From NCBI GenBank assembly GCA_002497895.1, contig DAFD01000024.1, positions 1-8,933 of the forward strand: DNA of 8,933 bases, read 5' to 3'. A program made the translations under genes and the position numbers. How positions within the stretch are numbered: the stretch's first letter is position 1; the number at the start of each line of letters is the position of its first letter. The notes under the pieces were generated by a model that searched no databases, had not been told where the DNA came from, and worked only from the letters and a program-made list of their open reading frames with translations. Source of the stretch: Euryarchaeota archaeon UBA175 (lineage in GTDB: Archaea > Thermoplasmatota > Poseidoniia > Poseidoniales > Thalassarchaeaceae). This document shows, in pieces, positions 1-6,249 of the stretch.

Positions 1-315
1 GTGTTCGGCGAAGACGCCTTCGAGACGGGTACTGGCGTTCACGCAAGCGCTGTCATAAAGGCGATGAAAAAAGGCGACCACTGGCTTGCTGATCGGGTTT
101 ATTCAGGAGTTCCTGCACAGGATTACGGTCTGCAACAAATCATTCGAATCGGCCACATGAGCGGGCGCTCGAACATTGTCTGGTGGCTCCAACAAAATGG
201 CTACGAGGCTGATGATGAATTGGTTGCTCACATGTTCGAAGTGGCGAAGAGTCAGCGCCGTTTGATGAGCGATGAAGAGGTTCACGCCACCATCGCAGCC
301 TTCCGCACCGACTGA
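1..315 (+). CDS. leuA: 2-isopropylmalate synthase-like protein, C-terminal part (5' end outside window)
   Basis: This is the 3' end of a gene that begins before the window; the frame is open from base 1 (GTG here is an internal Val codon as likely as a start) to a TGA at 313-315. The 104 visible residues match the end of the HMGL-like TIM-barrel acyltransferases: TGVHASAVIKA with the metal-site-type histidine, then LADRVYSGVPA, then IGHMSGRSNIVWWL, then a C-terminal helical stretch ending DEEVHATIAAF. In this family the enzyme condenses acetyl-CoA with a 2-oxoacid, for IPMS 2-oxoisovalerate in the first committed step of leucine synthesis. The protein stops soon after the helical subdomain, so there is no room for the leucine-binding LeuA regulatory domain; it looks like a short, possibly feedback-insensitive form. 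Homocitrate or citramalate synthase cannot be excluded from this fragment. The protease gene starts nine bases downstream. Confidence 0.75.
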   Translation: MFGEDAFETGTGVHASAVIKAMKKGDHWLADRVYSGVPAQDYGLQQIIRIGHMSGRSNIVWWLQQNGYEADDELVAHMFEVAKSQRRLMSDEEVHATIAAFRTD

Positions 316-324
316 ATTTCTGCG

Positions 325-3300
325 ATGCGTATGACTGTCATACGCCGGGAACGGCTAAAACCCCTACAAGCGCGAACAACCCTCATGCGTACGGCAGCCA
401 TGCTGTTGGTCCTGATGTTGGTAAGTCCAGTAGCAGCGGCGATAGTCGACGATCAAGAAGTTCAAATTAACCTCGAGATAGACGGTGAGCCGATTCTGCC
501 GACATACTCACTCGCCGTCCAACTTGCCTTCGATAGAGTCGAAGAATTGGATCAATACAGCGAAGACCAATTGGCTGAGACAGACGAATGGCTAGTAGTT
601 ACTCAGATTCCACTCGAGAAGCAAATCTGGTCGGTTGCGAGCCCTGAGAAGGTCAAGGCCACTTCAGTCCTACGCGGCGCTTACATCTGGACATTCGATG
701 AGCCACTAAACGCCATTTCTGATCTCAAGGTGGCGCTCGAACTGGGCCAAATAGAATCATTCTCACCTCTCGTCGAGCGCCAGCAACACACGCGCGATAA
801 CCCAAATGACCCTGAATTGGGAGCTCAGTGGCACCTGGATAATTATGGCCAGACAAGCGGTTTGGCAGGGGAGGATATCAACGCTACAGATATCTGGGAT
901 CATTATCGTGGTGAAGGAGTCATCATCAGCATAGTCGATGACGGGCTGGACCATGAACATCCCGATATCGAGGACAATTACGACCCTACCTATTCCTACG
1001 ATTGGTGCAATGACGACAGCGACCCAGCACCCAGTGATTGGAACGGCCACGGGACTGCTGCTGCCGGCGTCGCCGCAGCCGTAGGTAACAACTCACTCTA
1101 CGTCTCCGGCGCCGCGTGGGAAGCAACCCTCGCAGGCTCAACACTCATCGCTTGTTGGGCAGGCGACAGCACCGAAGCCGATGCTCTATCATTCGAGAAT
1201 GATGATATCGACATCTACTCGAATTCTTGGGGTCCTTCGGACGACGGTTCAACCCTCGCTGGACCAGGACCATTGACACTCGCAGCCTTCGAAGAAGATG
1301 CTTACTGGGGTCGCGGCGGCCTTGGCAACTCGATTACTTGGGCCGCCGGAAACGGACTTGGTAGTGACGATAATGCCAACAAAGACGGCTACGCTAACAG
1401 CCGATTTACAATCGCCGTCACCGCTATCAATCACGAAGGTGACCAGTCATACTATGCCGAACCAGGAGCAAATATCCTAGTTGCAGCTCACTCCAATGGT
1501 GATGGCGAAGGAATCACCACAACCGACATCACTGGAAGTGGCGGGTACAATGGCAGCGGCAATGTCACCCACACGTTTGGAGGGACCTCAAGCGCAACAC
1601 CTCTCGCCGCAGGAGTCATCGCGCTAATGTACGACGCGAACCAAGATCTCACTTGGCGCGATGTGCAGGAGATTTTGCTTCGAACAGCACGCATGAATGA
1701 CCCCAACGATTCTTCTTGGAACACCAATGGCGCAGGTCATGATGTCTCGCACAAGTATGGATTCGGAGCGGTTGACGCGGGCGCAGCAGTCTCAATGGCA
1801 CTGAATTGGACTACCCTTGAGAGTGAGATGAATGCGACTTTCGGACCTTACTATGAGAATTACGACATCCCTGATGGTAACTCCTCTTGGAGTGAATTTC
1901 CAGTCGATATTCCTCTTGAATTATCTCTTGAAAGCATCGATGTAATCGTCGATATCAATCACACATACCGCGGTGATCTCGATATCGTTCTTGTCTCTCC
2001 AGATGGCACGGAATCTTGGCTCGCTGAGAGTAATGGTGATGCTAATGATGACTTCTCAAATTGGTTGTTCAACACCGTTCATCACTGGGGTGAATCAAGT
2101 CTTGGCGAATGGATATTGAAGGTCCGAGACGCCGGTTCAGGAGACAATGGAACTCTGAACTCATGGCAACTAATTTTCCACGGAGTCGACATCGATTTCG
2201 ATCACGACGACGATGGACTCTCTGACGAAAACGAGACTCTGATTTGGGGCACCGATCCATACGATGCAGACTCTGACGACGATGGACTCTCAGATTACGA
2301 CGAAGTGATGACTCACGGCACCGACCCTCTGATGTCTGACTCGGACACCGATGGCTTGACCGACGAACAGGAACTCAACACCTATGGCACCGACGCGCTA
2401 GATTCTGACAGCGATGACGATGGCTTGTCCGACGGCGTCGAGGTGAATTATTGGGGTACTGATCCACTCGATTACGATGCCGACGCCGACAATGATTTGT
2501 TCTATCATTTCCAAGATTGTAACGACAATAATCCAAATGTAAATCCTGGGACTTACGAGAGATTGAATGGAATTGACGACGATTGTGATGAGGTCACAGA
2601 CGAGGGCTTCAACTTCACCGATCGTGACTCCGATGGACTGAAGGATTGGCCGGAGTACCACGTTCATGGGACTGATTTTGAAGATGATGACACTGATGAT
2701 GACGGCTTGACCGACGGTGTCGAGGTGAATACTCACGGCTCGGACCCATTGACTTACGATCCCGATGCCGACTCCGATGGATTCCACTGGTTCCTTGATT
2801 GCGACGACGAGGATGAGTATCGGAATCCAGCTCTTCCAGAATTATTAGACGACAAGGACAACGATTGCGATTTAATTGTGGATGATGGATTCTGGGATAT
2901 TGATAGCGACTCAGATGGACTTGACGATTACGACGAATTCCACAATGTGACCTCTGACCCCTACGACGGCGACACCGATGACGATGGTCTGCCTGATGGG
3001 CTCGAGGTCAATACCTACCAGTCAAATCCACTCTGGGCCGACCCCGACGATGACGGTGACGGCTGGTATTGGTTCCAGGATTGTCAGGATGATGACTCAG
3101 AGCGCGCACCGTTCTTGCCTGAGATGCTCGACTCAAAGGACAATGATTGCGATGACGAAATCGATGAGGACTTCCACGCGCGCGATAGTGACAATGATGG
3201 TCTCGGCGATTATGATGAGTACCACAACCTCTCAACCGACCCGGAAGACGCCGATTCAGACGATGACGGGATGACTGACGGAAAGGAGATCCTCGAAACA

Positions 3301-4215
3301 AAGTCGAATCCTCTTGTCTTCGATCACGACCGTGATGAAGACGGATTCTATGCCTTCGAGGATTGTGAAGACCTCATCGAGAGCATCAACCCCGATGCGT
3401 CGGAGACATGGAATGGCTGGGATGATGACTGTAATGATGTGATAGATGATTCATTGATTCGCAGTGAAATTATTCTGACATCTCCTGAGACCTCTGAAAC
3501 AATCTCCTGGGATTCGGTAAATGATACACTGCGTATCGATATTCATGGAATCCCTATTGAAGTCAGTAAGACTGTTGTCTGGGAGATTGAAGGAGTCACG
3601 CTGGCTGGAAATATGAGTGATGATGGTCAGACATTGATTCTCGAGGCAATCGATTGTGAATCGAAAGATTGGGATCTTGCCGTGATTCTATGTAAGAATG
3701 GAGATGCACTGCGATACCTGAACGTGTCAATCACCGATTCGGGCTTCGTCACTCAGATGCAGTGGATTGTTGATGTTGAGGTGTATATTCCACCACCGAC
3801 TATCCTTGAGTCATTGTTTGCCTTCTTTGGCTCAACAGTTGGTATCGTCGTCATGCTTCTGATACTGCTGTCTGTAGTCGGCGGCGTCTCATTCGCTGGC
3901 ATGAAGATGCGCGAGAACAAGATGGTCGCTGATGCCTATGCAGAATTCCGAGTCAATCAGCGCCCACCCGGTGCTGCACCCGAGCACAGAGGGGCAGAGT
4001 TGCCTTCTGCACCTGACCTCAGCGCTCTGCTGAGTCAGCACAGTCAGAATGCTCCTGCCGCGGTTGAGGAGATCCCAATGCTCGGTGCAACGGCTGTCGC
4101 CGCTGCGCCGGTTGTCGAGTCAAACCTACCTCCAATGCTTGGTGCAAGCGCAGTGGCTGAGCAGTCCATCGAAGAAACCGAGGATGAAACTGAATCCTTT
4201 GATAGTGAAGAATGA
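325..4215 (+). CDS. Furin/kexin-like (S8B) surface serine protease with P domain, Ca-motif repeat stalk and C-terminal membrane anchor
   Basis: 1296 residues, complete. Residues 1-39 form a signal peptide (basic n-region, hydrophobic 24-39 ending AAA); Met21 (base 385) would give a more typical, shorter one. About 45-157 is a propeptide-like region. The S8 domain spans about 160-495 with Asp205 (SIVDDGLD), His242 (NGHGT), oxyanion Asn343 (WAAGNG) and Ser422 (GGTSSATP), all present. NYDP, SWGPSDDG, GRGGLG, LTWRDVQ and DAGA follow the order and spacing seen in furin. A P domain covers about 500-620 (RGDLDIVLVSPDGT, LGEWILKVRD). Residues 623-1044 are acidic TSP3-like DxDxDGLxD repeats alternating with MopE-like DC...DNDCD motifs. 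Next come a beta-rich stretch (1045-1155), one membrane helix (about 1163-1192) and a roughly 100-residue cytoplasmic tail. It is inferred to act outside the cell, Ca-dependent, cleaving after Arg; substrate unknown. Confidence 0.93.
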   Translation: MRMTVIRRERLKPLQARTTLMRTAAMLLVLMLVSPVAAAIVDDQEVQINLEIDGEPILPTYSLAVQLAFDRVEELDQYSEDQLAETDEWLVVTQIPLEKQIWSVASPEKVKATSVLRGAYIWTFDEPLNAISDLKVALELGQIESFSPLVERQQHTRDNPNDPELGAQWHLDNYGQTSGLAGEDINATDIWDHYRGEGVIISIVDDGLDHEHPDIEDNYDPTYSYDWCNDDSDPAPSDWNGHGTAAAGVAAAVGNNSLYVSGAAWEATLAGSTLIACWAGDSTEADALSFENDDIDIYSNSWGPSDDGSTLAGPGPLTLAAFEEDAYWGRGGLGNSITWAAGNGLGSDDNANKDGYANSRFTIAVTAINHEGDQSYYAEPGANILVAAHSNGDGEGITTTDITGSGGYNGSGNVTHTFGGTSSATPLAAGVIALMYDANQDLTWRDVQEILLRTARMNDPNDSSWNTNGAGHDVSHKYGFGAVDAGAAVSMALNWTTLESEMNATFGPYYENYDIPDGNSSWSEFPVDIPLELSLESIDVIVDINHTYRGDLDIVLVSPDGTESWLAESNGDANDDFSNWLFNTVHHWGESSLGEWILKVRDAGSGDNGTLNSWQLIFHGVDIDFDHDDDGLSDENETLIWGTDPYDADSDDDGLSDYDEVMTHGTDPLMSDSDTDGLTDEQELNTYGTDALDSDSDDDGLSDGVEVNYWGTDPLDYDADADNDLFYHFQDCNDNNPNVNPGTYERLNGIDDDCDEVTDEGFNFTDRDSDGLKDWPEYHVHGTDFEDDDTDDDGLTDGVEVNTHGSDPLTYDPDADSDGFHWFLDCDDEDEYRNPALPELLDDKDNDCDLIVDDGFWDIDSDSDGLDDYDEFHNVTSDPYDGDTDDDGLPDGLEVNTYQSNPLWADPDDDGDGWYWFQDCQDDDSERAPFLPEMLDSKDNDCDDEIDEDFHARDSDNDGLGDYDEYHNLSTDPEDADSDDDGMTDGKEILETKSNPLVFDHDRDEDGFYAFEDCEDLIESINPDASETWNGWDDDCNDVIDDSLIRSEIILTSPETSETISWDSVNDTLRIDIHGIPIEVSKTVVWEIEGVTLAGNMSDDGQTLILEAIDCESKDWDLAVILCKNGDALRYLNVSITDSGFVTQMQWIVDVEVYIPPPTILESLFAFFGSTVGIVVMLLILLSVVGGVSFAGMKMRENKMVADAYAEFRVNQRPPGAAPEHRGAELPSAPDLSALLSQHSQNAPAAVEEIPMLGATAVAAAPVVESNLPPMLGASAVAEQSIEETEDETESFDSEE
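385..441 (+). other. Signal peptide region of the S8 protease (and alternative start)
   Basis: Read from the ATG at 385, the first 19 residues are one Arg, a hydrophobic core (AAMLLVLMLVSP) and a VAAA end, a compact Sec signal peptide with signal peptidase I-type small residues at -1 and -3. The predicted cleavage is after residue 39 of the long form. The upstream start at 325 adds 20 residues rich in Arg and Lys, which would still work as an n-region. Neither start has a convincing Shine-Dalgarno sequence. A CTAAAA box lies about 27 bases before 385, which would fit a leaderless transcript. Confidence 0.55.
2191..2328 (+). repeat. Two leading TSP3-like calcium-motif repeats
   Basis: Residues 623-668 of the protease hold two 23-residue units of the form DxDxDGLSDxxE...GTDP. 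The glycines of successive DGL motifs fall at 631, 654, 677 and 700, exactly 23 residues apart; the last two belong to the first 94-residue super-repeat. Thrombospondin type 3-like repeats of this kind bind Ca2+ through closely spaced Asp side chains and make a stiff stalk between a catalytic head and the membrane. Ca binding here is inferred from the motif. Confidence 0.85.
2329..3456 (+). repeat. Four tandem 94-residue (282-bp) super-repeats: two TSP3-like motifs plus one MopE-like cysteine motif each
   Basis: Units are at 2329-2610, 2611-2892, 2893-3174 and 3175-3456 (residues 669-762, 763-856, 857-950, 951-1044). They align without a gap. Each holds a DxDxDGLxD motif, a second DDDGLxDGxEVN-type motif, an aromatic DG(F/W) segment, then DC(D/N)D...DNDCD. 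The cysteines are at 732/754, 826/848, 920/942 and 1014/1036: always 22 apart, and 94 from unit to unit. The second half resembles the MopE 'putative metal-binding motif'; the paired Cys could form one disulfide per unit. The nucleotide sequences have diverged clearly, so the duplication is not recent. Confidence 0.9.
3811..3900 (+). other. C-terminal transmembrane anchor of the protease
   Basis: Residues about 1163-1192 are an uncharged run (SLFAFFGSTVGIVVML continuing through LLSVVGG) followed by MKMRENKM, a positive stop-transfer flank. With the N-terminal signal peptide this predicts a type I topology: protease and repeat stalk outside, about 100 residues inside. The layout parallels eukaryotic furin, which also has a single C-terminal membrane helix and a short cytoplasmic tail, although the stalk is unrelated. 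Confidence 0.88.
4075..4158 (+). repeat. Duplicated PMLGA(T/S)AVA motif in the cytoplasmic tail
   Basis: Residues 1251-1259 (PMLGATAVA, bases 4075-4101) and 1270-1278 (PMLGASAVA, bases 4132-4158) are near copies, 19 residues apart. The underlying bases CCAATGCT-GGTGCAA match apart from one silent change and then diverge. The motif sits in an Ala/Pro/Glu-rich tail predicted to be intracellular. I do not recognise it as a known domain; a short linear binding motif or recent low-complexity duplication are both possible. Confidence 0.7.
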
Positions 4216-4259
4216 ATTTTCTAGAATCGTGTGACTGAGTCTGTAATTCAGGTTCAGGT

Positions 4260-5558
4260 CTAATCGGCCTCTTCTTCGCCTGCTGCACGCATATCTTCTC
4301 CCCATTCTGCATCTGGCGAACCGCCTTCCCATACACCATCGACCGAGATATCTTCGATTTCATCGTCATCGCGCCACGGTGGCTCCCCATCCGCTCCACT
4401 CAGCACTAGCACACCCTCGTCATCTAGGCGACGCTTCACGGTCTTCACACCCTTCTTTATCGGTAACAAATGACCAATCGGTGTCCCCGTTGTTACGAAA
4501 GGATGGGTTGCGGTACAAATTAGTAGTCCATCGGTCGGTGAGCGTATTTCCATAGAGATACCTGGATGTTCGGGGTCGGAGACTGTAGCAACAAGCTCGT
4601 CCTCTTCGACCCAGGATCCTGCTGGAGTCAGCACGTCGAGCAGTCCTCCATAATCGGAGCGAATCCACGCCGATCCAGATGCAAGAAGACGGAATCGAGG
4701 CCTGCTCGGATACCCTGGAATTACCTTGAGACTTCGTAGGACATTCAATACCCCGTACATCGCAATCTGGATTGATTCAGGATCGGCTTCATCGGCTCCA
4801 CCACCTTCGTATGTGATACAACTGATTCCCGCATTATCTGCGCTCCTGCGCAACGAGCCCTTCGGACCCTCGCTGTCAAGAATGACTTCGATCCCGAAAG
4901 ATCGAGCGATTCGATTGCTCGAACGATTTGCGAGATTTGCACGGATTTGCGGCATATTAGTGCGGCCGAGCGCTGCTGTGTGCAAATCGATGATGTGATC
5001 GCTGGTCGAGAATATCTCATTCCAGAGTCTATTCGCGACGCGTGAGGTCGTGTTGGAATCCTCCTTCCCAGGGAAGAAGCGATTCAGATCACGACCGTCG
5101 GTCATGTAGCGATTTCTTCGGCGGTAGCCGGGCATATTGACGATTGGAATGATGCGAATTGTACCGGCTACCACCGCTGGGTCAATCGCCTTATCTTCAC
5201 CAATGATACTTACTGATTGTAAGTAGGTTAAGGCGAGTGGCCCAACCAATTCGTTGCCATGAAGTGCCCCGGAGATAGTCACTACCGGCCCAGGGCGAGC
5301 ACCATGAATCACCGTAATCGGAATTGGCCAAGATTCACCGATTTCGACATCCATGAGGTCATAATCGAGTTGTCTAATCGTCCCAGGTTTCACTAATTTA
5401 CGGCCGATTCGGTGAGATTTCCAATCGCTCGAGCGCGACCACGACTTCGGGGTCTTGCTCGGCTCTTCGAGGGCCTTCTCAATCTCTTTTCGGCGTCGTG
5501 TTGGAATCTGATTTGACACTTTTACAGGTTGATGGCGACGCCTCTTAGCCCTCGGCAT
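4260..5558 (-). CDS. Succinylglutamate desuccinylase/aspartoacylase (AstE/AspA) family zinc hydrolase
   Basis: 432 residues from the preferred ATG at 5558-5556. The family's zinc and catalytic residues are all visible: His100 and Glu103 in GALHGNELVGP, the substrate-binding RDLNRFFPG (Arg156, Asn159, Arg160), zinc ligand His193 in IIDLHTA, and catalytic Glu251 in ITYEGGGA. A beta-sandwich C-terminal domain follows (about 290-370, GLLDVLTPAGSWVEEDELVATV). Family members hydrolyse N-acyl amino acids; AstE releases succinate from succinylglutamate and AspA acetate from acetylaspartate, but the substrate here cannot be told. The N-terminus (about 1-55) is very basic and the C-terminal 60 residues acidic, neither typical of the family core. 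The frame is open upstream to 5828 with ATGs at 5720 and 5828; the latter would overlap the divergent gene. I prefer 5558 because GGTGGTGA precedes it and it leaves a 167-base divergent promoter region. Confidence 0.87.
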   Translation of the reverse strand: MPRAKRRRHQPVKVSNQIPTRRRKEIEKALEEPSKTPKSWSRSSDWKSHRIGRKLVKPGTIRQLDYDLMDVEIGESWPIPITVIHGARPGPVVTISGALHGNELVGPLALTYLQSVSIIGEDKAIDPAVVAGTIRIIPIVNMPGYRRRNRYMTDGRDLNRFFPGKEDSNTTSRVANRLWNEIFSTSDHIIDLHTAALGRTNMPQIRANLANRSSNRIARSFGIEVILDSEGPKGSLRRSADNAGISCITYEGGGADEADPESIQIAMYGVLNVLRSLKVIPGYPSRPRFRLLASGSAWIRSDYGGLLDVLTPAGSWVEEDELVATVSDPEHPGISMEIRSPTDGLLICTATHPFVTTGTPIGHLLPIKKGVKTVKRRLDDEGVLVLSGADGEPPWRDDDEIEDISVDGVWEGGSPDAEWGEDMRAAGEEEAD

Positions 5559-5725
5559 ACGAACGTCACCACCAGACTCGGCGGAGGGCTCAGGAGTCTT
5601 CTCGGAATCCACCAATGCTCGGCTGTGGTGCCGGCGCAATAAGAGGATTAGGCAGGAGATGGCTGAGTTCAGGAGATAGGTTGGCTGGGAAATCGTTGTA
5701 GAATCCCCCGCCCCTGGCATGGTCA
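5559..5725. promoter_or_regulatory. Divergent intergenic region between the AstE/AspA-family gene and the thioesterase gene
   Basis: If the minus-strand gene starts at 5558, these 167 bases separate two divergently transcribed genes and should hold both promoters. On the plus strand a TTGTAGAA element around 5696-5703 lies about 27 bases before the thioesterase ATG at 5726, where an archaeal TATA box would lie for a leaderless transcript. On the minus strand the best I see is CTTATT near 5640, some 80 bases before the start. Both are weak. The frame from the minus-strand ATG at 5720 stays open across this region and includes a short hydrophobic stretch (YLLNSAISCLILLL), so an N-terminal extension remains possible. 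Confidence 0.35.
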
Positions 5726-6202
5726 ATGAGCATACCCGACGGGCCCTCAATTCAGGAAACTCACGCCCCCAACTCGATCTGCTTCGGCTGCGGACCGGCC
5801 AACTCTGATGGATTGCAGATTCGTTCATTCCGAAGCGAAAATGGGTTCGTGATGCGCTTTGAGCCCTCGTCTGAGCATCAAGCGTTCCCAGGGATGGTAA
5901 ACGGTGGAATCATCGGCGCTTTGATGGATTGTCACGGAAATTGGGCGGCGGCTATCTCCCTGATGGATCAGGCTGGAGATGCGGAGCCGCCGTGCACAGT
6001 TACGGCGAATTACAACATCAAATTACGGAGACCGACGCCTTCTGGATGCGAACTTTTGGTTACTGCAGAGATCATCGAACTTGGTGAAGATAGGGCGAAG
6101 GTGAGAATGGCACTGGAGGCGAATGGCAAAGTTTGTGCGAGCGGTGAAGGGTTGTTCGTTGCGGTCAAGGAAGGACATCCTGCATATCATCGATGGAACT
6201 GA
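5726..6202 (+). CDS. PaaI/4HBT-like hotdog-fold thioesterase
   Basis: 158 residues, complete, from ATG 5726 to TGA 6200-6202, the usual size of a single hotdog domain. An N-terminal CFGCGPANSDGL motif (Cys19, Cys22) is typical of a PaaI-like subgroup. The active-site helix region reads FPGMVNGGIIGALMDCHG; Asp68 is the candidate catalytic acid, and Asn59 stands where many PaaI proteins have His (HGG). The central sheet includes TVTANYNIKLRRPTP, and the protein ends GHPAYHRW, which I recall as conserved in a bacterial and archaeal subfamily. Members hydrolyse acyl-CoA or related thioesters in the cytoplasm; the acyl group is unknown. It is divergent from the AstE-like deacylase and 47 bases ahead of the helicase, with no functional link evident. 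The ATG has no clear Shine-Dalgarno. Confidence 0.87.
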   Translation: MSIPDGPSIQETHAPNSICFGCGPANSDGLQIRSFRSENGFVMRFEPSSEHQAFPGMVNGGIIGALMDCHGNWAAAISLMDQAGDAEPPCTVTANYNIKLRRPTPSGCELLVTAEIIELGEDRAKVRMALEANGKVCASGEGLFVAVKEGHPAYHRWN

Positions 6203-6249
6203 GAATTACTTGCCGTTCAATGACCTGAGAAGGTTGTTCACTTTCAGTT

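Noticed and set aside
2398..3301. Long open frames on the minus strand and in other plus frames across the Asp-rich repeat region
   Set aside because: Runs of GAY/GGN codons leave few stops in the other frames; the translations are low-complexity (Val/Ile- or Arg/His/Met-rich) and show no recognisable domain.
2191..3456. Periodic repeats that could suggest a CRISPR or DNA-level tandem array
   Set aside because: The period is a multiple of three in frame, the units differ at the DNA level, and the conserved positions are the Asp, Gly and Cys of protein motifs.
4216..4259. Possible shared terminator between the convergent protease and hydrolase genes (TTTT run and TTCTAGAA palindrome near 4217-4226)
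   Set aside because: The T-run is only four bases and the palindrome is eight bases without a loop; not enough to call a terminator.
4019..4399. Minus-strand open frame spanning the end of the protease and the end of the hydrolase gene
   Set aside because: It overlaps two well-supported genes and its product is basic low-complexity sequence without a family match that I can see.
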